The notes below the pieces were generated by a model, which worked only from the letters and a program-made list of their open reading frames with translations, did no database searches and was not told the DNA's origin. The position numbers were made by a program, and so were the translations under genes. A stretch of 64,000 bases of DNA from Beta vulgaris subsp. vulgaris (Eukaryota > Streptophyta > Magnoliopsida > Caryophyllales > Amaranthaceae). The stretch spans positions 51,414,767 through 51,478,766 of the forward strand of contig NC_079208.1 of assembly GCF_026745355.1 (NCBI RefSeq), in the 5' to 3' direction. Shown here one piece after another: positions 63,487 through 64,000 of this stretch. Numbering within the stretch: position 1 is the first letter of the stretch; each line of letters starts with the position of its first letter.

Positions 63487-64000
63487 CCCCTTAACCCAAC
63501 AAGTGGCGTAAGCTAAGAGCATGTTGGATGGATGGTCCCAAATTTGGGATCATTACTTTATGCCTCCTCATTTTTCCAACTCATTCATGATCAACTATTG
63601 ATTTTACCATCATTTGTTTACCCTAATGGATGATCAACAATTTTGGATCACCACATTCTCACTCATACATTTTACCATACCCCAATATATATTCTCTATC
63701 TTCGATTTTATCTAAAAAAAGGAAATAAATATAACTTTCAATGACAAAATTAACTGAAAAAAGAGATTTACGGAAGTAACTCAATATTGGTCTTAAAAAA
63801 ATATATATTGGTATAATTGTTATTTTTTAAAAAAGAAATAAACCATTCAAAAAAATTGCTGCAAAATTTTACAACATTACAAAATTTTGATTAATGTGAG
63901 CCATGGGATTGGAGTCATATTGGCCTTTGAATGGTAAAGTTTCAGCAATGTGGGGCCAACAGAAAGCTCTTTTATTTTCCTTCTTACACGTATCATTTGA
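63487..64000. other. Intergenic, no gene seen
   Basis: AT-rich. TGGATGGATGGTCCCAAATTTGGG (near 63521) and CCCTAATGGATGATC (near 63620) may be part of another repeat. No coding region. Confidence 0.35.

Overview
This is nuclear DNA of a flowering plant, most likely a eudicot. The evidence is intron-rich genes whose splice sites and exon phases can be read, plant-specific families (proPME-type pectin methylesterase, remorin, PLS-class PPR) and plant transposon superfamilies (Ty1-copia, CACTA, Mutator-like, Stowaway, hAT-like, Helitron, SINE). The sequence is AT-rich. I cannot name the species from sequence alone.

Four host genes are supported. (1) A pectin methylesterase with an N-terminal inhibitor domain, 14505-20775 (+), has two exons split by a 4.5 kb intron. 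(2) A mitochondrial-type alanine aminotransferase, 25627-31532 (+), has 15 exons with consistent reading frame and GT-AG borders. (3) A long remorin of about 503 residues, 48277-52362 (-), has five exons. (4) An intronless E-class pentatricopeptide repeat protein lies at 58283-60319 (+) and closely resembles Arabidopsis At1g77010. Their functions (cell wall, nitrogen/hypoxia metabolism, plasma membrane, organelle RNA) are unrelated and nothing suggests an operon or cluster.

The rest is mainly transposable elements, many with target-site duplications (TSDs) that fix their borders. 1-9.1 kb: a SINE-like remnant, a Mutator-like element with a nested MITE, a CACTA element, a 1.7 kb solo LTR, a Helitron-like copy and a TGAAC-rich MITE. 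9.1-14.4 kb: a complete but frameshifted Copia element (TSD CAAAC) that ends 16 bp before the TATA box of the pectin methylesterase gene. 15.6-19.9 kb: the large PME intron, holding Stowaway and Helitron-like copies. 21-24.6 kb: a PME gene relic, a hAT-like MITE, and a Mutator-like element carrying inverted 21-bp tandem arrays. 31.9-35.3 kb: Stowaways, a SINE, a Mutator-like element with a Stowaway nested inside, and an antisense Copia reverse-transcriptase relic. 35.7-40.7 kb: a second Copia element (TSD GATTT) whose 392-bp LTRs look identical although gag and pol are frameshifted. 42.7-47.2 kb: another Mutator-like MITE, nested MITEs, two tandem arrays and a SINE with a 10-bp TSD. 53-64 kb: several MITEs around the PPR gene and a second PME relic.

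I found no clearly new gene system. The points most worth a second look are the Copia LTR at the PME promoter, the young but broken second Copia, the inverted 21-bp arrays inside a Mutator-like element, and the shared terminal motif of three Mutator-like elements with unrelated interiors.
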